Assembly: GCF_001432305.1 (NCBI RefSeq)
Contig: NZ_KQ483358.1
Coordinates: 2,722,114 to 2,786,113 of the forward strand
Source: Curvibacter sp. PAE-UM
Lineage (GTDB): Bacteria; Pseudomonadota; Gammaproteobacteria; Burkholderiales; Burkholderiaceae_C
Direction of reading: 5' to 3'
Length of the DNA: 64,000 nt
This document shows positions 51,388 through 59,314 of this stretch, one piece after another. The position numbers and the translations under genes were made by a program. The number at the start of each line of letters is the position of its first letter. Within the stretch, counting starts at the first letter, position 1. Below the pieces are notes generated by a model. That model was not told the origin of the DNA and did not search any database. It was given only the letters and a program-made list of their open reading frames with translations.

Positions 51388-52228
51388 GACACTGCTTCCA
51401 CTGCCCGCCTTCGACGATAACTACATCTGGATGCTGCATGACGGGCGCCAGGCTCTCGTCGTCGACCCCGGTGATGAGCAACCGGTGTTGCAGGCGCTGC
51501 AGGCCCAAGGCCTGCAACTCAAGGCGATTCTAGTCACCCACCACCATGCCGACCACGTCGGCGGCGTGGACGAGCTGCGCGCGGCCACCGGTGCCGCCGT
51601 CTACGGCCCGGCCGGCGAAACCATGCCCGAGCCGCTGCAGCGCTTCGCTGATGGCGACACACTGGACCTGCTGGGCCTGCACTTCACCGTGCTCGACGTG
51701 CCGGGGCACACCGCCGGCCACATCGCCTGGTACTGTGGCCCCCACGGGACTGCGTCCCTGCCCCCCGAGGGGGCTCAGCCGGCTTGGGGCGGCCCGGCGC
51801 CGGCTGGCGCTGACTGCGACGGCCAGCCCCTGCTGTTCTGCGGCGACACCCTGTTTTCCGGCGGCTGTGGCCGCCTCTTCGAAGGCACGCCGGCGCAGAT
51901 GCTGGCCTCGCTGGATCGCCTGGCCGCCCTGCCCGGCAATACGCGCGTGTGCTGTGCGCATGAATACACCCTGAGCAACCTGCGCTTTGCGCGCGCGGTG
52001 GAGCCCGACAACGCAGCGCTGCAGGACTACAGCCGGCAGTGCGAAGCGCTGCGGGCACGCCAGCTGCCCACCCTGCCCTCGACCATCGCCGTCGAGCGCG
52101 ACATCAACCCCTTCCTGCGCTCGCGCCAGCCCGCCGTGGCCCGCGCCATGCAGGCCCGTGCTGCAGCAGCCGACGACGACGTCAGCGTTTTCGCGACCCT
52201 GCGCGAGTGGAAAAACCAGTTCAAATGA
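51386..52228 (+). CDS. gloB: Hydroxyacylglutathione hydrolase (glyoxalase II)
   Basis: A 280-residue metallo-beta-lactamase-fold thioesterase hydrolysing S-lactoylglutathione. Metal ligands are in THHHADH (52-57), GHTAGHIAW and [20 protein letters not shown], with the C-terminal helical domain ([13 protein letters not shown] and following) complete. An extra loop of about 28 residues (119-146, [20 protein letters not shown] and following) sits between the GHTAGHIAW strand and LLFCGDT and is encoded by a REP-like palindromic sequence. Length exceeds the usual 255-260 by about that amount. mltD starts inside the stop codon. Confidence 0.95.
   Translation: MTLLPLPAFDDNYIWMLHDGRQALVVDPGDEQPVLQALQAQGLQLKAILVTHHHADHVGGVDELRAATGAAVYGPAGETMPEPLQRFADGDTLDLLGLHFTVLDVPGHTAGHIAWYCGPHGTASLPPEGAQPAWGGPAPAGADCDGQPLLFCGDTLFSGGCGRLFEGTPAQMLASLDRLAALPGNTRVCCAHEYTLSNLRFARAVEPDNAALQDYSRQCEALRARQLPTLPSTIAVERDINPFLRSRQPAVARAMQARAAAADDDVSVFATLREWKNQFK
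51740..51823. repeat. REP-like palindromic insertion inside gloB
   Basis: A GC-rich stretch of about 28 codons contains the inverted repeat gccccc-cga-gggggc (51760-51774), a run cttggggcggcccgg, and the palindrome ccggcgccgg (51794-51803). Sequences of this form are frequent as dispersed intergenic repeats in Comamonadaceae (from memory). Here it is read in frame without a stop and adds a Pro/Ala/Gly loop to GloB. Exact boundaries are estimated from where GloB similarity breaks. Confidence 0.65.
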
Positions 52229-53742
52229 AATTCTTCAGCCATGCCTTCCTGGCCGGCCTGTTCCTCGTCCTGGGCGGCTGCGCCAGCATGGGCCCGAATG
52301 AGCAGACCACCACCTCGCCTTCTTCCGAGGCACCCAGCGTCGCCGACACCCAGCCCTACAGCCCACCCGCCCAGCCCAGCCGCAAGCCCGAATACCCGGC
52401 CGGCGACCTGACGCCCATCGCCCCGCATGAAGCCGCGCCGCGCACCGTGGCAGCGATGACCCCGCCCGCCGACCTCTGGGAGCGCATCCGCCGCGGATTT
52501 GCCATGCCCGACCTGCAGAGCAATCTGGTACCCGGCCGCGAGCAGTGGTACGCCGCGCGCCCCCAGGATCTGGAGAACATGGCCGAACGCTCGCGCAAGT
52601 ACCTGTTCCACATCGTCGAAGAGCTGGAGCGCCGCGGCCTGCCGACCGAGCTGGCCCTGCTGCCCTTCATCGAGAGCGCCTTCAACCCGCAGGCCTACTC
52701 GCGCGCGCGCGCCGCCGGCATGTGGCAGTTCATTCCCAGCACCGGCAAGCTCTACCAGCTCAAGCAGAACGCCTTTCGCGACGACCGGCGCGACGTGCTG
52801 GCCTCCACGCGCGCCGCCCTCGATTACCTGGAACGGCTGCACGGCATGTTCGGCGACTGGCACCTGGCCCTGGCCTCCTACAACTGGGGCGAAGGCAGCG
52901 TGGGGCGCGCCATTGCGAAAAACCGCAGACAAGGCAAGGGCACGGGTTACCTGGACCTGAACATGCCCATGGAGACGCGTTACTACATCCCCAAGCTGCA
53001 GGCCATGAAAAACATCGTGGCCAACCCCGGGGCTTTCCGCATCCAGCTGCCGGTGATCGATAACCACCCCTACTTCGACACCGTCACCATCACCCGCGAC
53101 ATCGACGTGGCCCTGGCCGCCAAGCTGGCCGAGGTGCCGCTGGCCGACTTCAAGGCACTCAACCCCTCGCTGCACCGGCCCGTCATCCTGGCCGCCGGCA
53201 CGCCGCAGATCCTGCTGCCCTGGGACAACGCCGCCATCTTCCAGCGCAACCTCGACGCCTACGCCGGCGACCGCCTCTCGAGCTGGACGGTCTGGATCGC
53301 GCCGTCGACCATGAAGACCGCCGATGCGGCCAAGCGCCTGAAGATGAGCGAAGCCGATCTGCGCTACGCCAACGACATCCCGACGCACATGATCATCCGC
53401 GCCGGCTCCACCCTGCTCGTGCCGCGCCCGGCCAGCCAGGAGCGTGACGTGACCGTGCGCATCGCCGACAACGGCCAGCTGGCACTGGTGCCGGAGACCG
53501 TGCTGCGCCGCGTCGTGCTGAAAGCCGGGAAAAAGGACTCGGTGGCCACCGTCGCGCGCCGCTACGGCCTGGCCCCGGCCAAGGTGGCCGAATGGAACAA
53601 CGTCGGCACCTCGGCCAGCTTCAAGCCGGGCCAGCAGATCGTGATCCACCGCTGGGTGCCGGTGCGCTCCAACATCGGCACCCCCCTGCCGTCGGCCACC
53701 AAGGCCGCGGTGCGCACACCGACACGCGTGGCCAACCGCTGA
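52225..53742 (+). CDS. mltD: Membrane-bound lytic murein transglycosylase D, LysM-containing
   Basis: A 505-residue lipoprotein: lipobox LGGC (cysteine 19), Pro/Ser-rich linker, SLT family 1 domain (about 120-260) with the catalytic glutamate in [30 protein letters not shown] and the [12 protein letters not shown] motif, then at least one C-terminal LysM domain (about 425-475, VTVRIADNG region through [23 protein letters not shown]). It cleaves glycan strands to 1,6-anhydro products in the periplasm. ATG overlaps the gloB stop (ATGA). Confidence 0.94.
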   Translation: MKFFSHAFLAGLFLVLGGCASMGPNEQTTTSPSSEAPSVADTQPYSPPAQPSRKPEYPAGDLTPIAPHEAAPRTVAAMTPPADLWERIRRGFAMPDLQSNLVPGREQWYAARPQDLENMAERSRKYLFHIVEELERRGLPTELALLPFIESAFNPQAYSRARAAGMWQFIPSTGKLYQLKQNAFRDDRRDVLASTRAALDYLERLHGMFGDWHLALASYNWGEGSVGRAIAKNRRQGKGTGYLDLNMPMETRYYIPKLQAMKNIVANPGAFRIQLPVIDNHPYFDTVTITRDIDVALAAKLAEVPLADFKALNPSLHRPVILAAGTPQILLPWDNAAIFQRNLDAYAGDRLSSWTVWIAPSTMKTADAAKRLKMSEADLRYANDIPTHMIIRAGSTLLVPRPASQERDVTVRIADNGQLALVPETVLRRVVLKAGKKDSVATVARRYGLAPAKVAEWNNVGTSASFKPGQQIVIHRWVPVRSNIGTPLPSATKAAVRTPTRVANR

Positions 53743-53751
53743 GTCGAAAAG

Positions 53752-54597
53752 CTAGAGCTTTTCCGTCTCGCCCTGGCGCGGCTGCCATTTCATGAGCCGG
53801 CGCTCGATGCGCCCGACCAGGCCGTCGAGCAGCAGCGCAAACGTGGTGAGCACCACGATGCCGGCAAACACCGTGTTGACGTCAAACGTCCCCTCGGCCT
53901 GCAGGATCAGGTAGCCCACGCCGCGCGCCGAGCCCAGGTACTCGCCCACCACCGCCCCCACGAAGGCCAGGCCCACCGAGGTGTGCAGGCTGGAGAACAC
54001 CCAGGCCGTGGCGCTGGGCAGGTAGACCGTGCGCAGCAGCTGGCGCTGGTTCGCGCCCAGCATGCGGGCGTTGGACAGCACCACGGGGCTGACCTCGCGC
54101 ACGCCCTGGTAGACGTTGAAGAAAACGATGAAAAACACCAGCGTGACAGCCAGCGCCACCTTGCTCCAGATCCCCAGGCCGAACCACATGGCGAAGATGG
54201 GGGCCAGGATCACGCGCGGCATGGCGTTGGCCGCCTTGATGTAGGGATCGAGGATGGCGCTGGCCAGGGGCGAGAGCGCCAGCCACAGGCCGCAGGCCAG
54301 GCCCAGCACCGTGCCGATGCCGAAGGCCAGGAAGGTCTCCAGCAGCGTGGTGCCCAGATGGCGGTAGATGTCGGCATTGCCGCTCAGGCCGTCGGGAAAC
54401 AGCAGGTTGGGCGCGATGGGCCAGGGCAGGAACCAGGACCAGACACGTCCGGCCACCTTGATGGGTTCGCCCAGGAAGAAGGCCAGCTGCACGTCGCGCG
54501 AGGCCAGCTGCCACAGGCCCAGGAAGACCAGCAGCACGCCGACCTGCCACAGGCGCAGATTGCCGGTATGGGGTTTGAAGCGTTGCCAGAGCGTCAT
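53752..54597 (-). CDS. ABC transporter permease (SsuC/TauC-like)
   Basis: A 281-residue permease with six membrane segments and the BPD_transp_1 EAA loop (VVLSNARMLGANQRQLLRTVYLPSATAWVF). It is of the nitrate/sulfonate/taurine type that pairs with SsuB-like ATPases. Its start codon is one base after the ATPase stop. The C-terminus (RRLMKWQPRQGETEKL) is basic and cytoplasmic. Confidence 0.92.
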   Translation of the reverse strand: MTLWQRFKPHTGNLRLWQVGVLLVFLGLWQLASRDVQLAFFLGEPIKVAGRVWSWFLPWPIAPNLLFPDGLSGNADIYRHLGTTLLETFLAFGIGTVLGLACGLWLALSPLASAILDPYIKAANAMPRVILAPIFAMWFGLGIWSKVALAVTLVFFIVFFNVYQGVREVSPVVLSNARMLGANQRQLLRTVYLPSATAWVFSSLHTSVGLAFVGAVVGEYLGSARGVGYLILQAEGTFDVNTVFAGIVVLTTFALLLDGLVGRIERRLMKWQPRQGETEKL

Positions 54598-54598
54598 G

Positions 54599-55420
54599 TC
54601 ATGCGGCCCGCTTCAATTGCTGCTGGTAGCCCTTGAGCACTTCCTCGCGCAGCACGTCCCAGATCTGCGTGTGCAGCTCGATGAAGCGCGGCGTGCTGCG
54701 CACCTCGGCCACGTTGCGCGGGCGTGCCAGGTCGATGCTGAACTCGCCCATGGGCCGTGTGGCCGGCCCGGCCGACAGCACCACGACGCGGTCGCTCATG
54801 GCGATGGCCTCGTCCAGGTCGTGCGTGATGAAGAGCACGGCCTTCTTTTTGGCCGCCCAGAGCTCCAGCACCTCGTCCTCCATCAACTGGCGGGTCTGGA
54901 TGTCCAGCGCACTGAAGGGCTCGTCCATCAGGATGATGTCCGGGTCCAGCGCCAGGGTCTGGGCCAGTGCCGTGCGCTTGCGCATACCGCCCGAGAGCTG
55001 GTGCGGGTAGCGGTCGCCGAAGCCGGCCAGGCCCACGCGTGCCAGCCAGTCCTGGGCCTGCGCGCGCGCCTGCGCATCCGGCACGCCGCGGTACTGCAGG
55101 CCCAACATCACGTTGTCCAGCGCACTGCGCCAGGGCAGCAGGGCTTCGGTCTGGAACATGTAACCGGCGCGCCGGTTGAGGCCGCGCAGCGGCTCGCCGA
55201 ACACACGCACCTCGCCGGCGCTGGGCACCAGCAGACCGGCCCCCACATTGAGCAGGGTGGACTTGCCGCAACCGGTGGGGCCGACCACGGAGACAAACTC
55301 GCCGGCCGCCACACGCAGGGTGGTGTCGGCCACGGCCGTGTAGGACGGCCCGCCGCCGGGCGCGGCGAAGGTGCAGGTGATGCCCAGAAGTTCCAGTGCG
55401 TGGGGAGAGCCCATGGGCAT
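54599..55420 (-). CDS. ABC transporter ATP-binding protein (SsuB/TauB-like)
   Basis: A 273-residue ATPase. Walker A GPTGCGKSTLL, Q-loop FQTEALLPW, signature LSGGMRKRTALAQTLA, Walker B IILMDEPFSALD and H-loop FITHDLDEA are all intact. It energises the permease encoded immediately after it. The upstream neighbour is a lipoprotein gene and not the binding protein, which is unusual for this transporter class. Confidence 0.94.
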   Translation of the reverse strand: MPMGSPHALELLGITCTFAAPGGGPSYTAVADTTLRVAAGEFVSVVGPTGCGKSTLLNVGAGLLVPSAGEVRVFGEPLRGLNRRAGYMFQTEALLPWRSALDNVMLGLQYRGVPDAQARAQAQDWLARVGLAGFGDRYPHQLSGGMRKRTALAQTLALDPDIILMDEPFSALDIQTRQLMEDEVLELWAAKKKAVLFITHDLDEAIAMSDRVVVLSAGPATRPMGEFSIDLARPRNVAEVRSTPRFIELHTQIWDVLREEVLKGYQQQLKRAA

Positions 55421-55433
55421 GCGTGACGGGCTC

Positions 55434-56072
55434 TCAGGGACGGGGGGCAGGAACGGCGAGGGATTTGCGCAGGCTCAGGCTCTTGCCGAAGCGGCGCTGG
55501 AACTCGGCGTTGGCGCTGGCGTAATCGTCGCGCACCACGACCTTGGTGGTGCCGAAGAACTCGTCGCGGTGGTAACGGATGGTGCCGATGTAGACCGCCT
55601 TGTCGCCGGGATGCACATCGACGCGGAACAGGCCCTGCAGGGGCGCGGTCGTATCGGCTGGCGAAGACGAGTTGCCGGAACGGACCTCGATCTTGGCGTA
55701 CATCACTACCCAGGATTTGACAATGTAGAAGGGCTGGGCCGGATGGCTGACAAAGAAGTGCTGGTCGAAAGGTGCATTGATGCGCTGCTTCAGGTCGCCC
55801 AGGGACAAGCGGTCCATCTCGCGCGGCTCCTCGTCCAGGATCACCAGGGCCAGGCGCTCGTACTCTGCATAGCGTTCGCTGAGCTTCTGTTCGCCGGGCT
55901 TGAGCGGCGGGTCGAGTTCGATGCGCCCCACCAGCAGGGTCTCGCCGGCGGGAACCTGGGCCAGGTTCTCGACCGGCTTGATGCGGCTGGTGGGCACACA
56001 GGCCGCCAGCAGCAGCGCCGCGCCCAAGGCCGGCGCCAGGCGGCGCAGGGCATGGAGAACCGCCGCGCTCAT
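55434..56072 (-). CDS. Hypothetical lipoprotein A of the ABC operon
   Basis: A 212-residue predicted lipoprotein starting at 56072 (MSAAVLHALRRLAPALGA) with lipobox LLLAAC. The mature part is mostly beta (TLLVGRIELDPPLKPGEQ, FYIVKSWVVMYAKIEVRSGN, GLFRVDVHPGDKAVYIGTIRYHRDEFFGTTKVVVRDDYASA). Its C-terminal half resembles that of the next lipoprotein (56069-56629): both show the pattern G-x-Y-x-G-x-x-R-Y followed by FF and a beta strand. I do not recognise a named family. Its ATG overlaps the upstream lipoprotein stop (ATGA). Confidence 0.75.
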   Translation of the reverse strand: MSAAVLHALRRLAPALGAALLLAACVPTSRIKPVENLAQVPAGETLLVGRIELDPPLKPGEQKLSERYAEYERLALVILDEEPREMDRLSLGDLKQRINAPFDQHFFVSHPAQPFYIVKSWVVMYAKIEVRSGNSSSPADTTAPLQGLFRVDVHPGDKAVYIGTIRYHRDEFFGTTKVVVRDDYASANAEFQRRFGKSLSLRKSLAVPAPRP

Positions 56073-56629
56073 TTTTTCCCTAGCTCCGCGAGACGGCTGC
56101 GGATGCGCGCCTCCCACTGTGTGCCCTTGACCCAGTCTTCTTTCTGGATGCGCTGCAGCAGTTCGGCCTCGGAGGGCGACTTGACACGCTCGATGGCAAA
56201 CTTGCTGCCCTCGAAGAAGCCGGTCTTGACCTTGGTGTAGCGATAGGCGCCCATGAAATAGATGCCGGGCTTCTGGATGCGCACGGCCGTCTCGTTGCGG
56301 CCATAGGTCGGGAAGCGGTAGACGTTGTTGCCGGCAAAGAAGCCCGAGCCCTGCAGCGTGGCCAGCTGGTAGGCACCCAGGGGCAGGTAGGGCTGGGTCA
56401 GCAGCTGGCCGTCTCCGGCCACGGTCATGTGCCAGTAGCCTTCCTCGCCCTGGGGCTTGAGGCTGGCGCCGTCGATCTTGGTCGGAGCTTCCGACATGTC
56501 GACATAGGCAAAGACCAGTGAGTTGGTCGGATCGTTGATGTCGCGCTCAGGGCCGATCGAGTTCGAGCCGCACGACGCCAGCATGACGGCCAGGAGCACC
56601 AGGCTCCAGCGCCGGATGTTTGCAATCAT
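56069..56629 (-). CDS. Hypothetical lipoprotein B of the ABC operon
   Basis: A 186-residue predicted lipoprotein starting at 56629 (MIANIRRWSLVLLAVMLASC), lipobox LASC. The mature protein has the segment NSLVFAYVDMSEAPTKIDGASL, then GAYQLATLQGSGFFAGNNVY, then GIYFMGAYRYTKVKTGFFEG and a helical C-terminus (SEAELLQRIQKEDWVKGTQWEARIRSRLAELGK). The GIYFMGAYRY region aligns by eye with AVYIGTIRYH in lipoprotein A. No named family recognised. A longer frame from 56710 adds a non-homologous N-terminus. Confidence 0.75.
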   Translation of the reverse strand: MIANIRRWSLVLLAVMLASCGSNSIGPERDINDPTNSLVFAYVDMSEAPTKIDGASLKPQGEEGYWHMTVAGDGQLLTQPYLPLGAYQLATLQGSGFFAGNNVYRFPTYGRNETAVRIQKPGIYFMGAYRYTKVKTGFFEGSKFAIERVKSPSEAELLQRIQKEDWVKGTQWEARIRSRLAELGKK

Positions 56630-56734
56630 GAAATCTCCCAAGGACAAGTTGAAAACTGGATGAGGGCCGGACGCACCAGCCACCCTGCGATTCTGGCACC
56701 GCTTGCGCACGGACTACCCGCCCGGCAGCAGGAC

Positions 56735-57781
56735 TCAGGCCTTGAAACGGGCCTTGGCCCGGGCCGCGAACTGGTTGGTCCAGGTCTTGGCCAGATCGAT
56801 CTTGTCGGCCTTGAGCGTGGCGTCGAAGCTGGCCAGCGCGCGCAGCGCCGTCTTGCCGCCCTCCTCGGGGAAGACGCCATCGAGCGCAATCGACTCGCGC
56901 ACCTTGTCGAAGGAGGCCAGGTAAAGGCCGCGGTCACCCAGCAGGTAGGACTCGGGCACGGTCTTGATGATGTCGCTCGGACCGGCGGTCTGCAACCACT
57001 TGAGGCCGTGCACGATGGCGTTGGTAAGGGCCTGCGCCGTGTTGGGGTTCTTCTGCAGGAACTCCATGGGCGCATACAGGCAGGCCGCCGGCATGGGACC
57101 GCCGAAGACTTCGCGGGTGCCCTTGAGGGTGCGCGTGTCGAAGACGATGCGCACATCGCCCTTCTGCTCCAGCATGGTCATGACCGGGTCGATGTTGCAG
57201 ATGGCATCGATCTGGCCCGAGCGCAGCGCCGTCAGCGCGCCCGCCGAGGTGCCCACGCCGATGAAGCTCACGTCGCCGGCCTTGATCCCGGCGCGAGACA
57301 GCACCAGGTTGGCCATCATGTTGGTGGAGGAGCCCGGCGCCGTCACGCCGATCTTCTTGCCCTTGAGGTCTGCCACCGACTTGTAGCCGGGCAGGGTCTT
57401 GTTGGAGATGCCCAGCGCAATCTGCGGCGCACGCCCCTGCAGCACGAAGGCCTGGAACATCTGGCCCTTGTTCTGCAGGTTGATGGTGTGCTCGTAGGCC
57501 CCACTGACCACGTCGGCCGAACCGCCCACCACGGCCTGCAGCGCCCTTGCACCACCGGCGAAGTCGCTGATCTCGACCTCCAGCCCCTCGGCCTTGAAAT
57601 AGCCCAGTTGCTCGGCCAGCGTGAGCGGCAGGTAGTAGAACGAGGCCTTGCCACCGACGGCAATGGCCACCTTGGTCTTTTCCGGCCGGTTCTGGGCGCG
57701 CAGGGCTGGCGCGGCCAGCGCGGCGGCGGCCAGCGCCGTCCCAGCCGTGAAGACACGACGGTTGATGAGATTTTTGGACAT
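56735..57781 (-). CDS. ABC transporter substrate-binding protein (NMT1/SsuA-like)
   Basis: A 348-residue periplasmic binding protein starting at 57781 (MSKNLINRRVFTAGTALAAAALA). The signal peptide contains a twin arginine (NRRVFTAG) and may use Tat or Sec; cleavage near LRAQN. The body is NMT1-like: YLPLTLAEQLGYFKAEGLEVEISDFAGG, GSADVVSGAYEHTINL, KGKKIGVTAPGSSTNMMANLVLSRAGI, DAICNIDPVMTML. Related proteins bind sulfonates, nitrate, thiamine precursors or aromatic acids; the ligand here is unknown. It is the first gene of the ABC operon, followed by two lipoproteins. Confidence 0.92.
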   Translation of the reverse strand: MSKNLINRRVFTAGTALAAAALAAPALRAQNRPEKTKVAIAVGGKASFYYLPLTLAEQLGYFKAEGLEVEISDFAGGARALQAVVGGSADVVSGAYEHTINLQNKGQMFQAFVLQGRAPQIALGISNKTLPGYKSVADLKGKKIGVTAPGSSTNMMANLVLSRAGIKAGDVSFIGVGTSAGALTALRSGQIDAICNIDPVMTMLEQKGDVRIVFDTRTLKGTREVFGGPMPAACLYAPMEFLQKNPNTAQALTNAIVHGLKWLQTAGPSDIIKTVPESYLLGDRGLYLASFDKVRESIALDGVFPEEGGKTALRALASFDATLKADKIDLAKTWTNQFAARAKARFKA

Positions 57782-57836
57782 TTTTAGCGACTCCCGAGGT
57801 ACAGACGATCTTGATACATCGAGCCTATCAAGACGC

Positions 57837-57873
57837 AAAAAAACCCGCATCGGGAAACATCCCGAGCGGGTTT
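57837..57873 (-). terminator. Terminator after the MAPEG gene
   Basis: On the minus strand the stem AAACCCGC-TCGGGA, loop TGTT, TCCCGA-(T)-GCGGGTTT with one bulge is followed by a seven-base T run. It separates the MAPEG gene from the ABC operon. Confidence 0.9.
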
Positions 57874-57912
57874 ACACCTAAATCTGGCTTGGCAGCAGCG
57901 CCGCCCGGCCTC

Positions 57913-58326
57913 TCAGCGATAACCGAGAAAGAGGATGGCAATGTTCACCAGGAAACCCACGCCCCAGACCACCGAACGCGCCGTGCCCATGCCCGCGACG
58001 TAGACCATGATGTAGAACAGGCGCAGGAAGACGAAGAGGAAGGCCAGCACGTCCAGCCGTGCCTGGTGGGCGCCCAGCTGGTGCGCAATGATGACCGCAC
58101 CGATGAAGAAGGGCAGCACCTCGAAGCTGTTCTGCTGCGCCGCATTCGCGCGGGCCCGCCAATCGGTCTGCTGCGCCAGCCAGGCGCGCGGGTTGTCATT
58201 GTCGTAGCCACCCTCGCGACGGGGTTTGCCCATCATGCCGGACTTGGCGATGCCGGCGCAGAGGATGGGCAACAGGGCGGCGATCAGGACACACCAGTAG
58301 GCCAGGGTGAAACGGGCAAAGGTCAT
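57913..58326 (-). CDS. MAPEG family membrane protein
   Basis: A 137-residue four-helix membrane protein starting at 58326 (MTFARFTLAYWCVLIAALLPIL). The MAPEG pattern is clear in ARANAAQQNSFEVLPFFIGAVIIAHQLG and RLFYIMVYVAGMGTARSVVW. Eukaryotic relatives are glutathione transferases or eicosanoid synthases; bacterial members are mostly uncharacterised. It is downstream of recR on the same strand with a 53-base gap. Confidence 0.88.
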   Translation of the reverse strand: MTFARFTLAYWCVLIAALLPILCAGIAKSGMMGKPRREGGYDNDNPRAWLAQQTDWRARANAAQQNSFEVLPFFIGAVIIAHQLGAHQARLDVLAFLFVFLRLFYIMVYVAGMGTARSVVWGVGFLVNIAILFLGYR

Positions 58327-58379
58327 GATGTTTTCGTCGAAGAGAGTGGGTCGCAAGGGCTTTCGAAATCTGCGGCGGA

Positions 58380-58970
58380 TTATCGCCGGTCCACCAAGGC
58401 GTGGGCGATGGTGCCCAGGTCCACGTACTCCAGTTCGCTGCCGATGGGCACGCCGCGCGCCAGCCGCGTAAAGGCCACACCGCGCACCTTGAGCGCCTCG
58501 GCGATCACATGCGCCGTGGCCTCACCCTCGGCCGTGAAGTTGGTGGCGAGGATGACCTCGCGCACCGTGCCATCGCTGGCACGCTCGAAGAATTGCTTGA
58601 GTCCGATATCGCGCGGACCGATGCCGTCCAGCGGGCTGAGCTTGCCCATGAGCACGTAGTACAGGCCCTTGTAGGCACCGGTACGCTCCAGCGCCATCTG
58701 GTCAGCAGGTGTTTCCACCACGCAGAGCTTGCTGGCGTCGCGCGCCGGGTCCTGGCAGGTGGCGCAGATCTCGCCTTCGCTGAAGGTGTGGCAGCGCGCG
58801 CAATGGCGCACGCTGGTAGCCGCCTCCTGCAAGGCCCGCGAAAGGAGCTGTGCGCCCTCGCGGTCATGCTGCAGCAAGTGAAAGGCCATGCGCGAGGCCG
58901 ACTTCACGCCCACGCCCGGCAACCGGCGCAGGGCCTGGATCAGCGCATCAAGGGTATGGGCGTCGGACAC
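58380..58970 (-). CDS. recR: Recombination protein RecR
   Basis: A 196-residue RecFOR-pathway clamp. The N-terminal HhH ([20 protein letters not shown]), the C4 zinc finger (C-x2-C-x(8)-C-x2-C in [17 protein letters not shown]) and the Toprim domain ([38 protein letters not shown]) are present. Usual order dnaX-ybaB-recR. Confidence 0.97.
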   Translation of the reverse strand: MSDAHTLDALIQALRRLPGVGVKSASRMAFHLLQHDREGAQLLSRALQEAATSVRHCARCHTFSEGEICATCQDPARDASKLCVVETPADQMALERTGAYKGLYYVLMGKLSPLDGIGPRDIGLKQFFERASDGTVREVILATNFTAEGEATAHVIAEALKVRGVAFTRLARGVPIGSELEYVDLGTIAHALVDRR

Positions 58971-58973
58971 GAA

Positions 58974-59306
58974 TCAGAACGGGAATTTCATCCCACCAGG
59001 CAACCCCGGCATGCCGGCCGTGAGCTTGCCCATCTTCTCCTGGCTGGTCTCCTCGGCCTTGCGCACGGCCGCGTTGAAGGCGGCCGCCACCAGGTCTTCC
59101 AGCATGTCCTTGTCGTCGGCCAGCAGGCTGGGATCGATGGTGATGCGCTTGACGTCGTGCTTGCAGGTCATGAGCACCTTGACCAGGCCAGCCCCGGACT
59201 CACCGGTGACTTCGATGAAAGCCAGTTCGTCCTGGGCCTTCTTGAGGTTGTCCTGCATGGCCTGGGCCTGTTTCATGAGGCCGGCGAGTTGTCCTTTGTT
59301 GAACAT
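58974..59306 (-). CDS. ybaB: YbaB/EbfC nucleoid-associated protein
   Basis: A 110-residue DNA-binding dimer: N-terminal helix [28 protein letters not shown], then [32 protein letters not shown]. It lies eight bases after dnaX and three bases before recR. Confidence 0.95.
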   Translation of the reverse strand: MFNKGQLAGLMKQAQAMQDNLKKAQDELAFIEVTGESGAGLVKVLMTCKHDVKRITIDPSLLADDKDMLEDLVAAAFNAAVRKAEETSQEKMGKLTAGMPGLPGGMKFPF

Positions 59307-59314
59307 GTCGTTCC

